From the NCBI RefSeq assembly GCF_025813715.1, contig NZ_CP107532.1, positions 1,674,001-1,738,000 of the forward strand: 64,000 bases of DNA, in the 5' to 3' direction. The translations under genes and the position numbers were made by a program. Positions 9,835-19,088 of the stretch are shown here, one piece after another. The notes below the pieces were generated by a model, which saw only the letters and a list, made by a program, of their open reading frames with translations, did no database searches and was not told the origin of the DNA. The first letter of the stretch is position 1; each line of letters begins with the position of its first letter. Source of the DNA: Methylobacterium sp. FF17. GTDB taxonomy: Bacteria > Pseudomonadota > Alphaproteobacteria > Rhizobiales > Beijerinckiaceae.

Positions 9835-10038
9835 ATGTCCAAGACCCGCAGCTCCAACATCTGCAGCGATGGCGCATCCGTCCCGAGTGGCCCCCGTCCG
9901 GGGCCGCCGCCCCTCAATGCGGGTATCCGGCGTCACCTGGGCCTCAGCCTCCGGAGCTTCTACGCCGCGTTCCTGACCGAGCCGCCCGGCACGCGCATCG
10001 AGGCTCTGTTGAGCCGCCTGGGCAAATCCAAGCCGTAG
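9835..10038 (+). CDS. NepR-like small protein (putative anti-sigma factor)
   Basis: 67 residues. After a disordered Ser/Pro/Gly-rich N-terminus (SDGASVPSGPRPGPPP) the second half reads HLGLSLRSFYAAFLTEPPGT then RIEALLSRLGK. This matches the layout of NepR, the anti-sigma factor of the alphaproteobacterial general stress response (G-x-x-LR-x-x-Y...EP-x-x-R...LL-x-x-L). NepR binds EcfG-type sigma factors and is titrated by phosphorylated PhyR. No phyR or ecfG gene is in the window, so this would be an orphan paralogue. The start at ATG 9835 is chosen over a longer frame from 9745. The assignment rests on motif resemblance only. Confidence 0.55.
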   Translation: MSKTRSSNICSDGASVPSGPRPGPPPLNAGIRRHLGLSLRSFYAAFLTEPPGTRIEALLSRLGKSKP

Positions 10039-10206
10039 GGGGTTCGCCTTCGCTCGGTGGCAGATCACCCGGCTGTGATCCGTTTACCGCGTTGCCGAAG
10101 GTTCGGCGGGAGGGCGCCGGAATTCACTGACGATTCAGGCTGGAAACGCTACGAGACAGGCCTGCCTTCGGCGTGCATCCCGCCGCGCCCCCTCGCGAAG
10201 AACCCC

Positions 10207-10287
10207 ATGCTCGTGCTCGCCCTCGTCGTCGCCGGCAACATCCTGCTGGCGTCTCTGTTCTCGCTCATCGCCGTCGCGGCGGACTGA
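10207..10287 (+). CDS. Possible 26-residue membrane peptide
   Basis: MLVLALVVAGNILLASLFSL followed by IAVAAD forms a single transmembrane helix with almost no flanking residues. It is the hydrophobic end of a longer open frame (from 10057) whose first part does not look coding. It could be a small membrane protein or chance. Confidence 0.3.
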   Translation: MLVLALVVAGNILLASLFSLIAVAAD

Positions 10288-10660
10288 GCGGACGGCCCCC
10301 TCGCGCCGTCCATCCGGGCGGAACGCGCACGCGTCGCGGGAACGGACCCGCTCCCGCGGTCACAACCGAATCACCCCTGTCGCGGCGGGTGCCCAGCGTG
10401 GCCGGAACGTGTCACCGACCTGATTCGGCGGGCGCGCGGCATATCCACAGCACCCGTCCGACCGCCCCGCCCGTACCAGGGCCTGACCGTGCGTCACCGG
10501 ACCTCCCGATCAGCCCTCGATCCCGCCTCAGCGTCCCCTCCGTGCTGGAGACCGCAGCGGCCTGACGGACCCGGCGATTCCGGCCGCGCGTCGTGCCGGC
10601 CGAACCCATCTCCATCCGTCCGCCGAGATCCGACGCGCGAAGACCGCAGCCGCTGGGAAT

Positions 10661-10676
10661 GTTCTTTCTAAAGAAC
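10661..10676. promoter_or_regulatory. Palindromic operator candidate, copy 1
   Basis: GTTCTTTCTAAAGAAC: two perfect 7-base arms with a 2-base spacer. It lies about 247 bases before the sbp start codon and is shared in form with a second copy downstream, which suggests a dimeric regulator. The regulator is not encoded nearby. Confidence 0.65.
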
Positions 10677-10814
10677 CGGGTCCCACGCATGTTTTGTTCT
10701 CTCACCGCACCACTCGGGAGCATTGCGTTCTCCCTCGGAGCAGATCCGCCCTGTGGTTCGCGTGCCAGGAGGAACAAAGCTCCTGCCTGACGGTCGGGGC
10801 AGCGCAGCCCGTGC

Positions 10815-10838
10815 TTGACAATGTTCTTTAAAAAGAAC
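10815..10838. promoter_or_regulatory. Promoter -35 with palindromic operator candidate, copy 2
   Basis: A TTGACA hexamer (10815-10820) is followed after two bases by GTTCTTTAAAAAGAAC (10823-10838), again 7-2-7. An operator sitting between the -35 and -10 elements would fit repression of the sulfate operon. No good -10 hexamer was identified, so the promoter call is tentative. Confidence 0.6.
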
Positions 10839-10907
10839 GAAACCCGGGCATCGATCGGGGCGCGGAGCCCCCGGTCGCGACGTGCCAACAGATGCTCGGA
10901 GACGCTC

Positions 10908-11960
10908 GTGAGCGAGAACTCATCCAGGACCACCGGACGCACCCGCACGCGCCGCCACGCGGTGCTGCTCGGGGCGACGCTTGCCGTCTCGCTCCTCGCT
11001 CCATCCCTCGCCTGCGCCCAGACCGAGCTCCTGAACGTCTCCTACGATCCGACGCGTGAACTCTATCGCGAGATCAACGCGGCCTTCACCGAGGAGTGGA
11101 AGGCCAAGACCGGCGAGACCGTCACCGTGCGCGTCGCCCATGGCGGCTCCGGCTCGCAGGCGCGGACCGTGATCGACGGCATTCCGGCCGACGTGGTGAC
11201 CCTCGGCATCCCCTCCGACATCGACGCGATCAGCCGCATCTCGAAGAAGATCGTGCCGGACTGGCGCACCAAGCTGCCGAACGAGGGCCTGCCCTACACC
11301 TCCACGGTGGTCTTCCTCGTGCGCAAGGGCAACCCGAAGGGCGTGAAGGACTGGGGCGACCTCGTCAAACCCGACATCAAGGTCATCACCCCGAACCCGA
11401 AGACCTCGGCCGGCGGGCGCTGGAACTTCCTCGCCGCCTGGGGCTACGCCTACGAGCAGCAGGGCAAGGACGCCGAGAAGGCCAATGCCTTCGTGGGCGA
11501 GGTCTACAAGAACGTGCCCGTGCTCGACACCGGCGCGCGCGGCTCCACCGTGACCTTCGCGCAGAGGGGCCTGGGCGACGTGCTGCCCACCTGGGAGAAC
11601 GAGGCCTACCTCACCCTCGAGGAGTTCGGTCGCGACAAGTTCGACGTGGTGGTGCCGCCGACCTCGATCTACGCCGAGCCCCCCGTCGCCCTCGTCGACG
11701 CCAACGTCGACAAGAAGGGAACCCGCAAGCAGGCCGAGGCTTATCTTCAGTTCCTCTATTCGGACCGGGCGCAGGCCATCTTCGCCAAGCACCATTACCG
11801 CCCGATCAAGCGCGCGGCGGCCAAGCCCGAGGATCTGGCGCAGATCCCCGAGCTGAAGCTGTTCAAGATCGAGGACCTGCAGGGCGACTGGGACGCGATC
11901 CAGAAGAAGAACTTCGACAACGGGGGCCTGTTCGACCAGCTGAGCAAGGCGGGACGCTGA
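10908..11960 (+). CDS. sbp: Sulfate ABC transporter substrate-binding protein
   Basis: 350-residue periplasmic binding protein that captures sulfate (or thiosulfate) for the CysTWA transporter. GTG 10908 is chosen because it places the signal peptide (RRHAVLLGATLAVSLLAPSL, ending ACAQ) correctly; the longer frame runs back through the operator. Family motifs are LLNVSYDPTRELYREINAAF near the mature N-terminus, then VRVAHGGSGSQARTVIDG, SDIDAISR and NPKTSAGGRWNFLAAWGYA, and the C-terminal HHYRPIKR. It is the first gene of the operon, with cysT following after 66 bases. Expression is expected to respond to sulfur supply. Confidence 0.95.
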   Translation: MSENSSRTTGRTRTRRHAVLLGATLAVSLLAPSLACAQTELLNVSYDPTRELYREINAAFTEEWKAKTGETVTVRVAHGGSGSQARTVIDGIPADVVTLGIPSDIDAISRISKKIVPDWRTKLPNEGLPYTSTVVFLVRKGNPKGVKDWGDLVKPDIKVITPNPKTSAGGRWNFLAAWGYAYEQQGKDAEKANAFVGEVYKNVPVLDTGARGSTVTFAQRGLGDVLPTWENEAYLTLEEFGRDKFDVVVPPTSIYAEPPVALVDANVDKKGTRKQAEAYLQFLYSDRAQAIFAKHHYRPIKRAAAKPEDLAQIPELKLFKIEDLQGDWDAIQKKNFDNGGLFDQLSKAGR

Positions 11961-12026
11961 GTCCACGCCCCCGTCTCCCCCGCCCCGCCTCGGGATGGGG
12001 GACCGCGACCTGAGCAGGATACCACC

Positions 12027-12881
12027 ATGGCCCCGCCCGCCCGCGCCAGACGGCGCTTTCGCCAACCGAGCGTGATCCCGGGTTTCGGGCTCACCTTCGG
12101 CTACACCCTGACCTGCCTCGGGCTGATCGTGCTGCTGCCGCTCGCAGCCCTGGTCACCCGCGCCTCGGGACTCGGGCTCTCGGGGATCTGGGAGGTCGCC
12201 ACCGATCCGCGCGTGGCGAGCGCCCTGCGCGTCAGCTTCGGCGTGTCCCTCCTCGCGGCGCTCACGGCCTCGGTGTTCGGCTTCCTCATCGCCTGGGTGC
12301 TGACGCGCTACACCTTCCCGGGACGCAAGATCGTCGATGCGGTGGTCGACCTGCCCTTCGCGCTGCCGACCGCCGTCGCCGGCATCGCCCTGGCCTCGCT
12401 CTACGCCCCCAACGGCCTCGTCGGCGCGCAGCTCGCCCGCCTCGGAATCCAGGCGGCCTACACGCCGGTGGGCATCTACATCGCCATGGTGTTCATCGGC
12501 CTGCCCTTCGCGGTGCGGACCGTGCAGCCGCTCATCGCCGAGATCGACAAGGAGGTCGAGGAGGCCTCCGCCACCCTGGGTGCGGGCCGCGCCCACACCC
12601 TGGTGCGGGTGGTGCTGCCGCCGCTGATCCCGGCGGTGCTGACCGGCTTCGCCCTCGCCTTCGCGCGTGGGGTCGGCGAGTACGGCTCGATCATCTTCAT
12701 CGCGGGCAACCTGCCCTACGTCTCCGAGATCGCGCCGCTCCTCATCGTCATCAAGCTGTCCGAGTTCGATTACGGCGGCGCCTGCGCCATCGCCACGATC
12801 ATGCTCGGCATCTCCTTCCTCACCCTGCTCGCCATCAACCTGATCCAGGCCTGGAGCCGGCGGAGATTCGGCTATGTCTGA
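12027..12881 (+). CDS. cysT: Sulfate ABC transporter permease CysT (CysU)
   Basis: 284-residue inner-membrane permease with about six transmembrane helices. The ABC-permease EAA loop is [20 protein letters not shown], coupling to the CysA ATPase. [18 protein letters not shown] forms the first helix, and the C-terminal [20 protein letters not shown] is typical of CysT. It forms a heterodimeric channel with CysW. It overlaps cysW by 8 bases. Confidence 0.95.
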   Translation: MAPPARARRRFRQPSVIPGFGLTFGYTLTCLGLIVLLPLAALVTRASGLGLSGIWEVATDPRVASALRVSFGVSLLAALTASVFGFLIAWVLTRYTFPGRKIVDAVVDLPFALPTAVAGIALASLYAPNGLVGAQLARLGIQAAYTPVGIYIAMVFIGLPFAVRTVQPLIAEIDKEVEEASATLGAGRAHTLVRVVLPPLIPAVLTGFALAFARGVGEYGSIIFIAGNLPYVSEIAPLLIVIKLSEFDYGGACAIATIMLGISFLTLLAINLIQAWSRRRFGYV

Positions 12882-13758
12882 GACCTTCGCACCCGTCGCC
12901 CTGAGCGAGGCGCGCCCCGCGAGCGTCGTCACCGAGGGACGCTGGATCCGCGTGGTGCTGATCGCGACCGCGATCGTGTTCCTCGCGCTGTTCCTGGTCC
13001 TGCCGCTGCTCACCGTGTTCGCCCAGGCCTTCGCCAAGGGGGTCGACGCGTATCTGGCCGCCTTCACGGAGACCGACGCCCACGCGGCGATCCGGCTGAC
13101 CCTGCTGACCGCGGCCATCGCGGTGCCGTTCAACCTCGTCTTCGGGATCATGGCCTCCTGGGCCATCGCCAAGTTCGAGTTCTGGGGCAAGAACCTGCTC
13201 GTCACCCTGATCGACCTGCCGTTCTCGGTCTCGCCGGTTGTCTCGGGGCTGATCTACGTGCTGGTCTTCGGGGCACAGGGACTGCTCGGGCCCTGGCTCC
13301 TGTCCCACGACGTCCAGGTCATCTTCGCGGTGCCGGGCATCGTGCTCGCCACCATCTTCGTGACCTTCCCGTTCGTCGCCCGCCAGCTCATCCCGCTGAT
13401 GCAGGAGCAGGGCACGGCGGAAGAGGAGGCGGCCCTGACGCTCGGCGCCTCCGGCTGGCACGCCTTCCGAACGGTGACGCTGCCCAACATCCGCTGGGGC
13501 CTCCTCTACAGCGTGCTCCTCTGCAATGCCCGCGCGATGGGCGAGTTCGGCGCGGTCTCGGTGGTCTCCGGCCATATCCGGGGGCTCACCAACACCCTGC
13601 CGCTCCACGTGGAGATCCTCTACAATGAGTACAACTTCGTTGCCTCTTTCGCCGTCGCCAGCCTCCTTGCCGGGCTCGCCCTCGTCACCCTCCTCGTCAA
13701 GTCGCTCCTCGAATGGCGCTACGCCGACGAGATCGCGGCCGGTGCACGCCGCCACTGA
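12874..13758 (+). CDS. cysW: Sulfate ABC transporter permease CysW
   Basis: 294-residue second permease of the sulfate transporter. It has an N-terminal cytoplasmic tail ([20 protein letters not shown]), then about six membrane spans. The EAA loop is [20 protein letters not shown], followed by [15 protein letters not shown]. The C-terminal sequence [19 protein letters not shown] is the CysW signature region. Start ATG 12874 lies inside the end of cysT, and its 3' end overlaps the GTG start of cysA, giving a tightly coupled sbp-cysT-cysW-cysA operon. Confidence 0.95.
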   Translation: MSETFAPVALSEARPASVVTEGRWIRVVLIATAIVFLALFLVLPLLTVFAQAFAKGVDAYLAAFTETDAHAAIRLTLLTAAIAVPFNLVFGIMASWAIAKFEFWGKNLLVTLIDLPFSVSPVVSGLIYVLVFGAQGLLGPWLLSHDVQVIFAVPGIVLATIFVTFPFVARQLIPLMQEQGTAEEEAALTLGASGWHAFRTVTLPNIRWGLLYSVLLCNARAMGEFGAVSVVSGHIRGLTNTLPLHVEILYNEYNFVASFAVASLLAGLALVTLLVKSLLEWRYADEIAAGARRH

Positions 13759-14809
13759 CGGGGCCGCCGGCTCCACCGCCATCCGCGTCGAGAACCTGTC
13801 GAAGACCTTCGACACGGCGGCCGTGCTGCACGACTTCTCCCTGGACGTGCGGGCGGGCGAGCTGCTGGCGCTGCTCGGGCCCTCGGGTTCGGGCAAGACC
13901 ACGCTGCTGCGCATCATCGCCGGCCTCGATTTTCCCGATGACGGCCGCATCGTGTTCGGGGCCGAGGACGCGACGAAACTCCCCGTGCAGCAGCGCGCGG
14001 TGGGCTTCGTGTTCCAGCACTACGCCCTGTTCAAGCACATGAGCGTGGCCGACAACATTGCCTACGGCCTCAACGCCCGGAAGCGCTCCGAGCGCCCGGC
14101 CAAGGCCGAGATCAAGCGCCGGGTCGGCGACCTCCTCGACCTCATCAAGCTGTCGGGCTTCGCCGACCGCTACCCGAGCCAGCTCTCCGGAGGCCAGCGC
14201 CAGCGCATCGCGCTCGCCCGCGCGCTGGCGGTGGAACCCCGCGTCCTGCTGCTGGACGAGCCCTTCGGCGCCCTCGACGCCCAGGTCCGGAAAGACCTGC
14301 GCCGCTGGCTGCGCGAGATCCACGACCGCACCGGCCAGACCACGATCTTCGTCACCCACGACCAGGACGAGGCCCTGGAACTCTCCGACCGCGTCGCGGT
14401 GCTCGACAAGGGCCGCCTCGAGCAGGTCGGTACGCCGGACGAGGTGCAGGAAGCCCCGGTCTCCGCCACCGTGCTGAAGTTCCTCGGCGACACCATCGAG
14501 GTCGAGGCGATCGCGCAGGGCCGTGAGGTCCGCGTCGACGGCCGCCTGACCCCCGTGCGGGCGCCGGACGGCCTCGTGGGCCCGGTCAAGCTCTACGCCC
14601 GGCCCTGGCAGCTCCAGTTCGCCGACGGCGATCAGGCCCATCTCCGGGGCGTCGTGCGCTCCTCCTACCGGACGCAGGGGCGCCAGCGCATCGAGGTCGA
14701 CCGGCCCGAGGGCAGGACCGTGGTGGTGGAGGCCGCCGACACCAACCGCTTCGCCGCCGGCAGCCCCGTCGGCCTGCGGATCATCGGCGGTCACGTCTTC
14801 CCGAACTGA
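13742..14809 (+). CDS. cysA: Sulfate/thiosulfate ABC transporter ATP-binding protein
   Basis: 355-residue ATPase that powers sulfate import. Walker [10 protein letters not shown] is at about residues 46-54, signature LSGGQRQR at 148-155 and Walker [13 protein letters not shown] at about 168-179, followed by the switch histidine in [14 protein letters not shown]-terminal TOBE-like regulatory domain (about 240-355) includes [13 protein letters not shown] 13742 is chosen because it starts just before the ABC domain and overlaps the cysW stop; an upstream in-frame frame is the shadow of cysW. The length is typical of CysA. Confidence 0.95.
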   Translation: MHAATDGAAGSTAIRVENLSKTFDTAAVLHDFSLDVRAGELLALLGPSGSGKTTLLRIIAGLDFPDDGRIVFGAEDATKLPVQQRAVGFVFQHYALFKHMSVADNIAYGLNARKRSERPAKAEIKRRVGDLLDLIKLSGFADRYPSQLSGGQRQRIALARALAVEPRVLLLDEPFGALDAQVRKDLRRWLREIHDRTGQTTIFVTHDQDEALELSDRVAVLDKGRLEQVGTPDEVQEAPVSATVLKFLGDTIEVEAIAQGREVRVDGRLTPVRAPDGLVGPVKLYARPWQLQFADGDQAHLRGVVRSSYRTQGRQRIEVDRPEGRTVVVEAADTNRFAAGSPVGLRIIGGHVFPN

Positions 14810-14878
14810 CGGGAATCACCTTGCACTCGCCCACGTGATCGGGTGTGACTGCCGCCGTCGAATCAGTCAGGGGGCAGC

Positions 14879-15439
14879 ATGTCGGGTGGTCACGGGGCGG
14901 GCGGAAGTTCGAACAAGCGCGTCGCGCTGCTGATCTCGGTGCTGGCGCTGTTCCTGGCCCTGGCCGAGACCCTGGCCAAGGGCGCGCAGACGGACGCGCT
15001 CGGCGCCAACGTCGAGGCCTCCAACCAATGGGCCTATTTCCAGGCTCGCACCATCCGGGGCACGATCCTCAAGACCGCCGACGAGACGCTGGCCCTGCTG
15101 CCGGCGGACGCCGCCAATGCCGAAGCGGTGAAGGCCAAGCGCGCCGAATGGGCCAAGACCATGGCCCGCTGGGACAGCGAGCCCGCCACCGGCGAGGGCC
15201 GCAAGGAACTGGCGGAGAAGGCGCGCCGCTCCGGGGAGGTGCGCGACCTCGCCCTCCACCGCTACCATCACTACGAGATCGCCTCGGCGGCCTTCCAGAT
15301 CGGCATCGTGCTGGCCTCGGCCGAGGTCATCACGGGCATCTTCGCGCTGGTGGTCGGGGGCGGGCTGCTTGGGGTGGCCGGGTTGGCGCTGCTGGCCTTC
15401 GGACATTACGCGCCGCACGCGCTGCCGTTCTTTCATTAA
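14879..15439 (+). CDS. DUF4337 family membrane protein
   Basis: 186 residues: a short Gly/Ser-rich N-terminus, a transmembrane helix (VALLISVLALFLALAETLA), a charged helical periplasmic or cytoplasmic middle with the typical EASNQWAYFQARTIRGTIL motif, and two C-terminal hydrophobic helices (AAFQIGIVLASAEVITGIFA and LLGVAGLALLAFG). This matches DUF4337 proteins, whose function is unknown. It is monocistronic after cysA, with AGTCAGGGGGC upstream of the ATG serving as a likely ribosome-binding site. Confidence 0.85.
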   Translation: MSGGHGAGGSSNKRVALLISVLALFLALAETLAKGAQTDALGANVEASNQWAYFQARTIRGTILKTADETLALLPADAANAEAVKAKRAEWAKTMARWDSEPATGEGRKELAEKARRSGEVRDLALHRYHHYEIASAAFQIGIVLASAEVITGIFALVVGGGLLGVAGLALLAFGHYAPHALPFFH

Positions 15440-15542
15440 GGCGCTATCAATCACACAAATTACGCATCAAGTTTAGGTCCGGATTGGTTTCTGACCCTGA
15501 GCCCCGCCGAACCTGTTCAAGACGATATTCAGAGAAAATTTC

Positions 15543-16676
15543 ATGATTATTGATAGAATACTATCTTGCGAGGAAATTATTTCCGGTGACTCTGCAGAGA
15601 ATTCGGCGAGTGTAGTATCTGAACTATTACCGGAACATCAATATACCAGGGAACAACCATTTTACATTGATATTACAAAAGTAAATTCAGAAGTTCGCGC
15701 TAGTCTTGAACAAACATTTTCTCAAAAAGTATCAGCGTTGAGGAAAATTCACCTTTTTAGCTTCCGTCAGGGAGTTGTGTTTGGACAAGGTTCAGTCGTA
15801 ACAGCAAACTCCGCGCTGATCAGGGACAGCGTCGCAGAATTCATCAATCATAACCTAGCTCCAGAGGGAAGTACTGCATCAGGCACATCCTTCAAGATCG
15901 ACAATTTTGACAACCTGCGCTGCCTCCATGGCACTTCTGTTTTGGTGAAGAGGCCGTGGTATCGGAATTATGGTCATTGGCTGGTCGATCTGATGCCTAT
16001 CCTTCCATTACTGGAAAAAGGAAATTTCGTCGTCAACAACATCATCTTCGGGGATGTGCCGGAGGGTAATCTTAAGTTGATGATGGAGAAGTCTGCAGCC
16101 TTACTGTATCCTACCGCAAATGTCGTCTTTGCCGGCGACCATGAAGTCCTCAAATGCGAGCAGCTTTATTACGTCAGGCCGGTACATGTCCCGCCCCTTT
16201 TCAAACACCCCGATGCGATAACACAGAGCGTCGAACTTTCACGGAAACTCTTCCCGTCGAGCTCATCAATCAAACATAAGAGAGTATACATCAGCCGAAA
16301 CAAAACGAACACACGTCGCATTGTGAATGAAGAAGAATTAACCAGCGTCTTATCTGCGAACGGATTTGTGACAATCTACCCAGAATCAATGAACATTTCC
16401 GAGCAAATCGCTATCTTTGAGAATTCTGAGGTGACTATTGGAGTAAAAGGAGCCGCATTTACAAATTCTATATTTTGCAACAAAAATTGCCATATTGTCC
16501 TGTTGAGTCCCCCAAGATTTACTGACCCCTTTTTCTGGGATCTTATTTCCCAGAGAGGTATAAAGTTTTCCGAAATCTATTGCAGGGAACCAGATAATCA
16601 GACAAGTACTGATATATCCAATACCGATCTCCATGTAAACATGGAGAGCATTAGCGCATTGATGAAGTTGCTATAG
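15543..16676 (+). CDS. GT61 (DUF563) family glycosyltransferase
   Basis: 377 residues, with DNA visibly AT-richer than the flanking genes, suggesting transfer. Family GT61 signature NYGHWLVDLMPILPLLEKG is at about residues 142-160, with KRVYISRNKTNTRRIVNEEE further on and EVTIGVKGAAFTNSIF near the C-terminus. The usual HGAG-type motif reads KGAA here, a change at the histidine position that the second GT61 protein in this island does not have. There is no signal peptide, so it is probably cytoplasmic and acts in surface polysaccharide synthesis. It converges on a methyltransferase gene across a hairpin. Confidence 0.85.
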   Translation: MIIDRILSCEEIISGDSAENSASVVSELLPEHQYTREQPFYIDITKVNSEVRASLEQTFSQKVSALRKIHLFSFRQGVVFGQGSVVTANSALIRDSVAEFINHNLAPEGSTASGTSFKIDNFDNLRCLHGTSVLVKRPWYRNYGHWLVDLMPILPLLEKGNFVVNNIIFGDVPEGNLKLMMEKSAALLYPTANVVFAGDHEVLKCEQLYYVRPVHVPPLFKHPDAITQSVELSRKLFPSSSSIKHKRVYISRNKTNTRRIVNEEELTSVLSANGFVTIYPESMNISEQIAIFENSEVTIGVKGAAFTNSIFCNKNCHIVLLSPPRFTDPFFWDLISQRGIKFSEIYCREPDNQTSTDISNTDLHVNMESISALMKLL

Positions 16677-16686
16677 GACATCAAGT

Positions 16687-16719
16687 GGGGCAGGAGACAA
16701 ATGACAGGCTTCCTGCCCC
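16687..16719. terminator. Bidirectional hairpin between convergent island genes
   Basis: GGGGCAGGA (16687-16695) and TCCTGCCCC (16711-16719) form a perfect 9-bp stem with a 15-base loop. The hairpin lies between the stops of the GT61 gene (+) and the methyltransferase gene (-). There is no long T-run. Confidence 0.6.
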
Positions 16720-16737
16720 TGTCAGACCTTGTATTAC

Positions 16738-17484
16738 TTAGGGACCAACAAACAAGGAAGCATCAAATCCGTACAATATCGCTTCTGCTGAAGTAATTTT
16801 GTACTCTTTATAGAATTTCTGGAAAGACTCATCATTCATATCAATATTTATATATTCATCGACAATTTTGTAGTAATTGTCGGACAATACATCCGACCCG
16901 GGATCAAGATTTGTGATACATATATTACCGGTCGGGCTGGTATCAACCGGCGTAACGCGTAAATCAGGCCGATATTCTTTCAATATTGGAAGTAGTTTCC
17001 AAACATCTCCAGTCCACCATGTTGCCAAGTCGCGATCTACGCGTGCATCCACTTGATGATACCGCTCTGTCATCTCTGCATTGGCTGGCAAACAATCATC
17101 CAGCATGATCAACCCATTACGATGACTGATTTTTTCACTGTTGATAAAATCCCGCAAAAGAAATTCGAACTGGTGAAGACCATCCAGAAAGACAACATCA
17201 ATCATACTATTCAGAATTTTTGACAGATCGTGTTCACGGAAAAACTGGTCACTCGTCATCTGAAATAGGTGTAATTTTGACTTATTACCGATTACATTTG
17301 TATTGATCTGAAAGTTTGGATCGACTCCAATACTCGGACAATCTATCATTGCTAATGTTGCGCCATCTCGCACCCCGACTTCAAGATACCCTCTCGCACT
17401 CTTCTTTTTTATTATGCCGCTGATAAAGTCACGGAACAAAGGACCAGAGTGCATATGCCTGGACGTCATCTGGTTTAACTCCAT
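16738..17484 (-). CDS. SAM-dependent methyltransferase (Methyltransf_24-like)
   Basis: 248 residues, AT-rich coding DNA. The SAM-binding motif I is YLEVGVRDGAT (about 33-43). Further on come DVVFLDGLHQFEFLLRDF and GLIMLDDCLPANAEMTERY, the pattern of small class I methyltransferases found in glycan clusters. WWTGDVWKLLPIL and the tail region are also typical. ATG 17484 is preferred; a GTG two codons upstream (17490) is an alternative. It probably methylates a sugar or acyl residue of a surface glycan made with the adjacent GT61 enzymes, but the substrate is inferred from context only. Confidence 0.75.
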   Translation of the reverse strand: MELNQMTSRHMHSGPLFRDFISGIIKKKSARGYLEVGVRDGATLAMIDCPSIGVDPNFQINTNVIGNKSKLHLFQMTSDQFFREHDLSKILNSMIDVVFLDGLHQFEFLLRDFINSEKISHRNGLIMLDDCLPANAEMTERYHQVDARVDRDLATWWTGDVWKLLPILKEYRPDLRVTPVDTSPTGNICITNLDPGSDVLSDNYYKIVDEYINIDMNDESFQKFYKEYKITSAEAILYGFDASLFVGP

Positions 17485-17703
17485 TACCACAGTACCAAAA
17501 TGAATTTGTGATATACCGGCCTGGTTTTTTGTTCAAGAGATCGATTAAATATTGTTTATTAAATCGCTTATGCTTGTGTTTTTATTTTTTCTCACCGCAG
17601 AATTGAAGGCCTCGGGCGTAGAGCTATTCGGAACAGGGATATTTCTATCCCGACCGCTTTTTGTTGAGAGTAACGTTTTTCGAAGTGCGACACTGTCGCC
17701 CCC

Positions 17704-17906
17704 CCCCCGACTTCATGTTCCGCGCGATGCGCTTGCGCCCCGCATCCACCTCCACCACGCGCACCTGCACCACGTCCCCCGGCTTCACCACGTCGCGCGG
17801 GTCCTTCACGAAGCGGTTCCGTGACGGTGGGCAGGCCGAAGGTGTCGTCGGTGAAGCGCGCTTCGGGTCGAGGCCGCGCAGGGCCCCCGTATTGCCGATC
17901 AGCGCC
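17704..17906 (-). pseudogene. tex: Internally deleted fragment of tex (3' part)
   Basis: Bases 17704-17817 align without gaps to 19387-19500 inside intact tex (about 110 of 114 identical by eye, offset 1683). Bases 17821-17906 align to 19708-19791 with a 2-base insertion. The 207 bases between those two blocks in tex are missing. The fragment has the same orientation as tex. It encodes pieces of the S1 domain and the region before it, with no start codon and a frame-breaking insertion, so it is a relic. It lies immediately next to the stop codon of the second GT61 gene. Confidence 0.9.
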
Positions 17907-17909
17907 AGC

Positions 17910-19088
17910 TTACCGGGCGGTCACGGACTTGATCGTCGCAATGACCTTGTCGACTGGAATTTCCCACTGCTGAGCGTGGAAATCCCCGCCCGGCAATCTC
18001 CATTCGCCGATTGCTTGACCCAGCACGCAATCGTATCGAAGTTTCCGAACCGTCGCGATCCGGCGATAGCACCAGTTCAGATAAGCATCCATCATCAGTT
18101 CAATGATGACGGTGCCCGGCGTCGAAAAGCAGAGATTCGTCAACCCGGCTCCATGTGGTGAGACAACCAGTTGGGCGTTCTGGAAAAGCGTGATCTGTTC
18201 CAACTGGCTTAAATTCTCTAGCCGGACGATGACAAACCCCAATTGCTCCACAGCGGACACAACGGCGTCCTCATTCACCAACTTCCTCAGGCTCGATCCC
18301 CGCCGATCGACATAGACATGCGTCGGGCTGCCGGAAACGGCCGGCGTCCGCGCCAGAATCCGATCGAAAAAAGCATTCATCTGCGGATGGAAGTCGAACA
18401 CGCCGTGGAGCGTCCAGGGAAAAACCAGTTCGTCGACCAGAAACGTATCACGCGACGTGACGTAGCGGACCGAGACCGTTGCCGGCAGGCCATGAAGGCG
18501 GATCAACTCCGACTGCCCGACTCCGCCTTCCGGCAGAAGAAGGTGATTGATGCCGTCGAGGGAGGCTTCAGGAAGGAGCGCGAGGCGTGCGACGCCATCG
18601 ATGACGGAATGAAAATAATTCTTCGCGATGCCAAGCAATGATAAAGTCCGGCCCTGCAAACGGTACGGAATCCTATCGGGTATCGTAATGCAGTCATCGA
18701 CCCACAAATAATTGTGAACTTCCGGTATGGTGTGCCACAATGTTTCAGATACGACGCAGCCTGAGAAGCAAATAATTCCGACTTGACTATGTAAAATCAC
18801 GTCGCGTAATTTATAAATCCCGGCTGGAAAAGCTCTGTACTCTCTCTGATCCCATGCGATGTGACTTTCAAGCTCGCGTGTCTTTTGGTTTTTGAATTCA
18901 CCTTGCGCGATCTCACCAAGGGGATCGATGGTCACAACGCTTTGGGGCAGATCTGTCATGCCAAATACCTGACCCTTCACGGACAGGTGCGGCCAATAGA
19001 CGGATTCTTTGACATGGCCTGTTCCATGACGATTCTCGTTCAAGATATCGCCGAGGCTTGCTGGGCGGAAGGTGTTTGAGTTGACCAT
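17910..19088 (-). CDS. GT61 (DUF563) family glycosyltransferase
   Basis: 392 residues. GT61 landmarks are KNYFHSVIDGVARLALLPEA (about 156-175), THVYVDRRGSSLRKLVNED and SPHGAGLTNLCFSTPGTVII, with the conserved HGAG at about 312-315. Start ATG 19088. The composition is intermediate between the AT-rich island genes and the host. Its stop codon lies 3 bases beyond the tex relic and its start about 150 bases from the 3' end of intact tex, so the gene is bracketed by tex sequence. Probable role: transfer of a sugar in capsule, O-antigen or exopolysaccharide assembly. Confidence 0.87.
   Translation of the reverse strand: MVNSNTFRPASLGDILNENRHGTGHVKESVYWPHLSVKGQVFGMTDLPQSVVTIDPLGEIAQGEFKNQKTRELESHIAWDQREYRAFPAGIYKLRDVILHSQVGIICFSGCVVSETLWHTIPEVHNYLWVDDCITIPDRIPYRLQGRTLSLLGIAKNYFHSVIDGVARLALLPEASLDGINHLLLPEGGVGQSELIRLHGLPATVSVRYVTSRDTFLVDELVFPWTLHGVFDFHPQMNAFFDRILARTPAVSGSPTHVYVDRRGSSLRKLVNEDAVVSAVEQLGFVIVRLENLSQLEQITLFQNAQLVVSPHGAGLTNLCFSTPGTVIIELMMDAYLNWCYRRIATVRKLRYDCVLGQAIGEWRLPGGDFHAQQWEIPVDKVIATIKSVTAR

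Larger units (their letters stand above)
10288..10907. other. Intergenic regulatory region upstream of sulfate transporter operon
   Basis: About 620 bases with no convincing gene. It holds two GTTCTTT-N2-AAAGAAC palindromes, a 6-bp stem-loop (CAGGAG 10766-10771 / CTCCTG 10780-10785), and a consensus -35 hexamer TTGACA at 10815-10820 just before the second palindrome. Confidence 0.6.

Noticed and set aside
10920..13205. 761-codon minus-strand frame over the sulfate transporter genes
   Set aside because: Antisense shadow of sbp-cysT-cysW, all of which have full family motifs.
17552..17824. 90-codon plus-strand frame across the tex relic
   Set aside because: Antisense to tex-derived sequence; the resemblance is to the shadow frame of tex, not to a protein.
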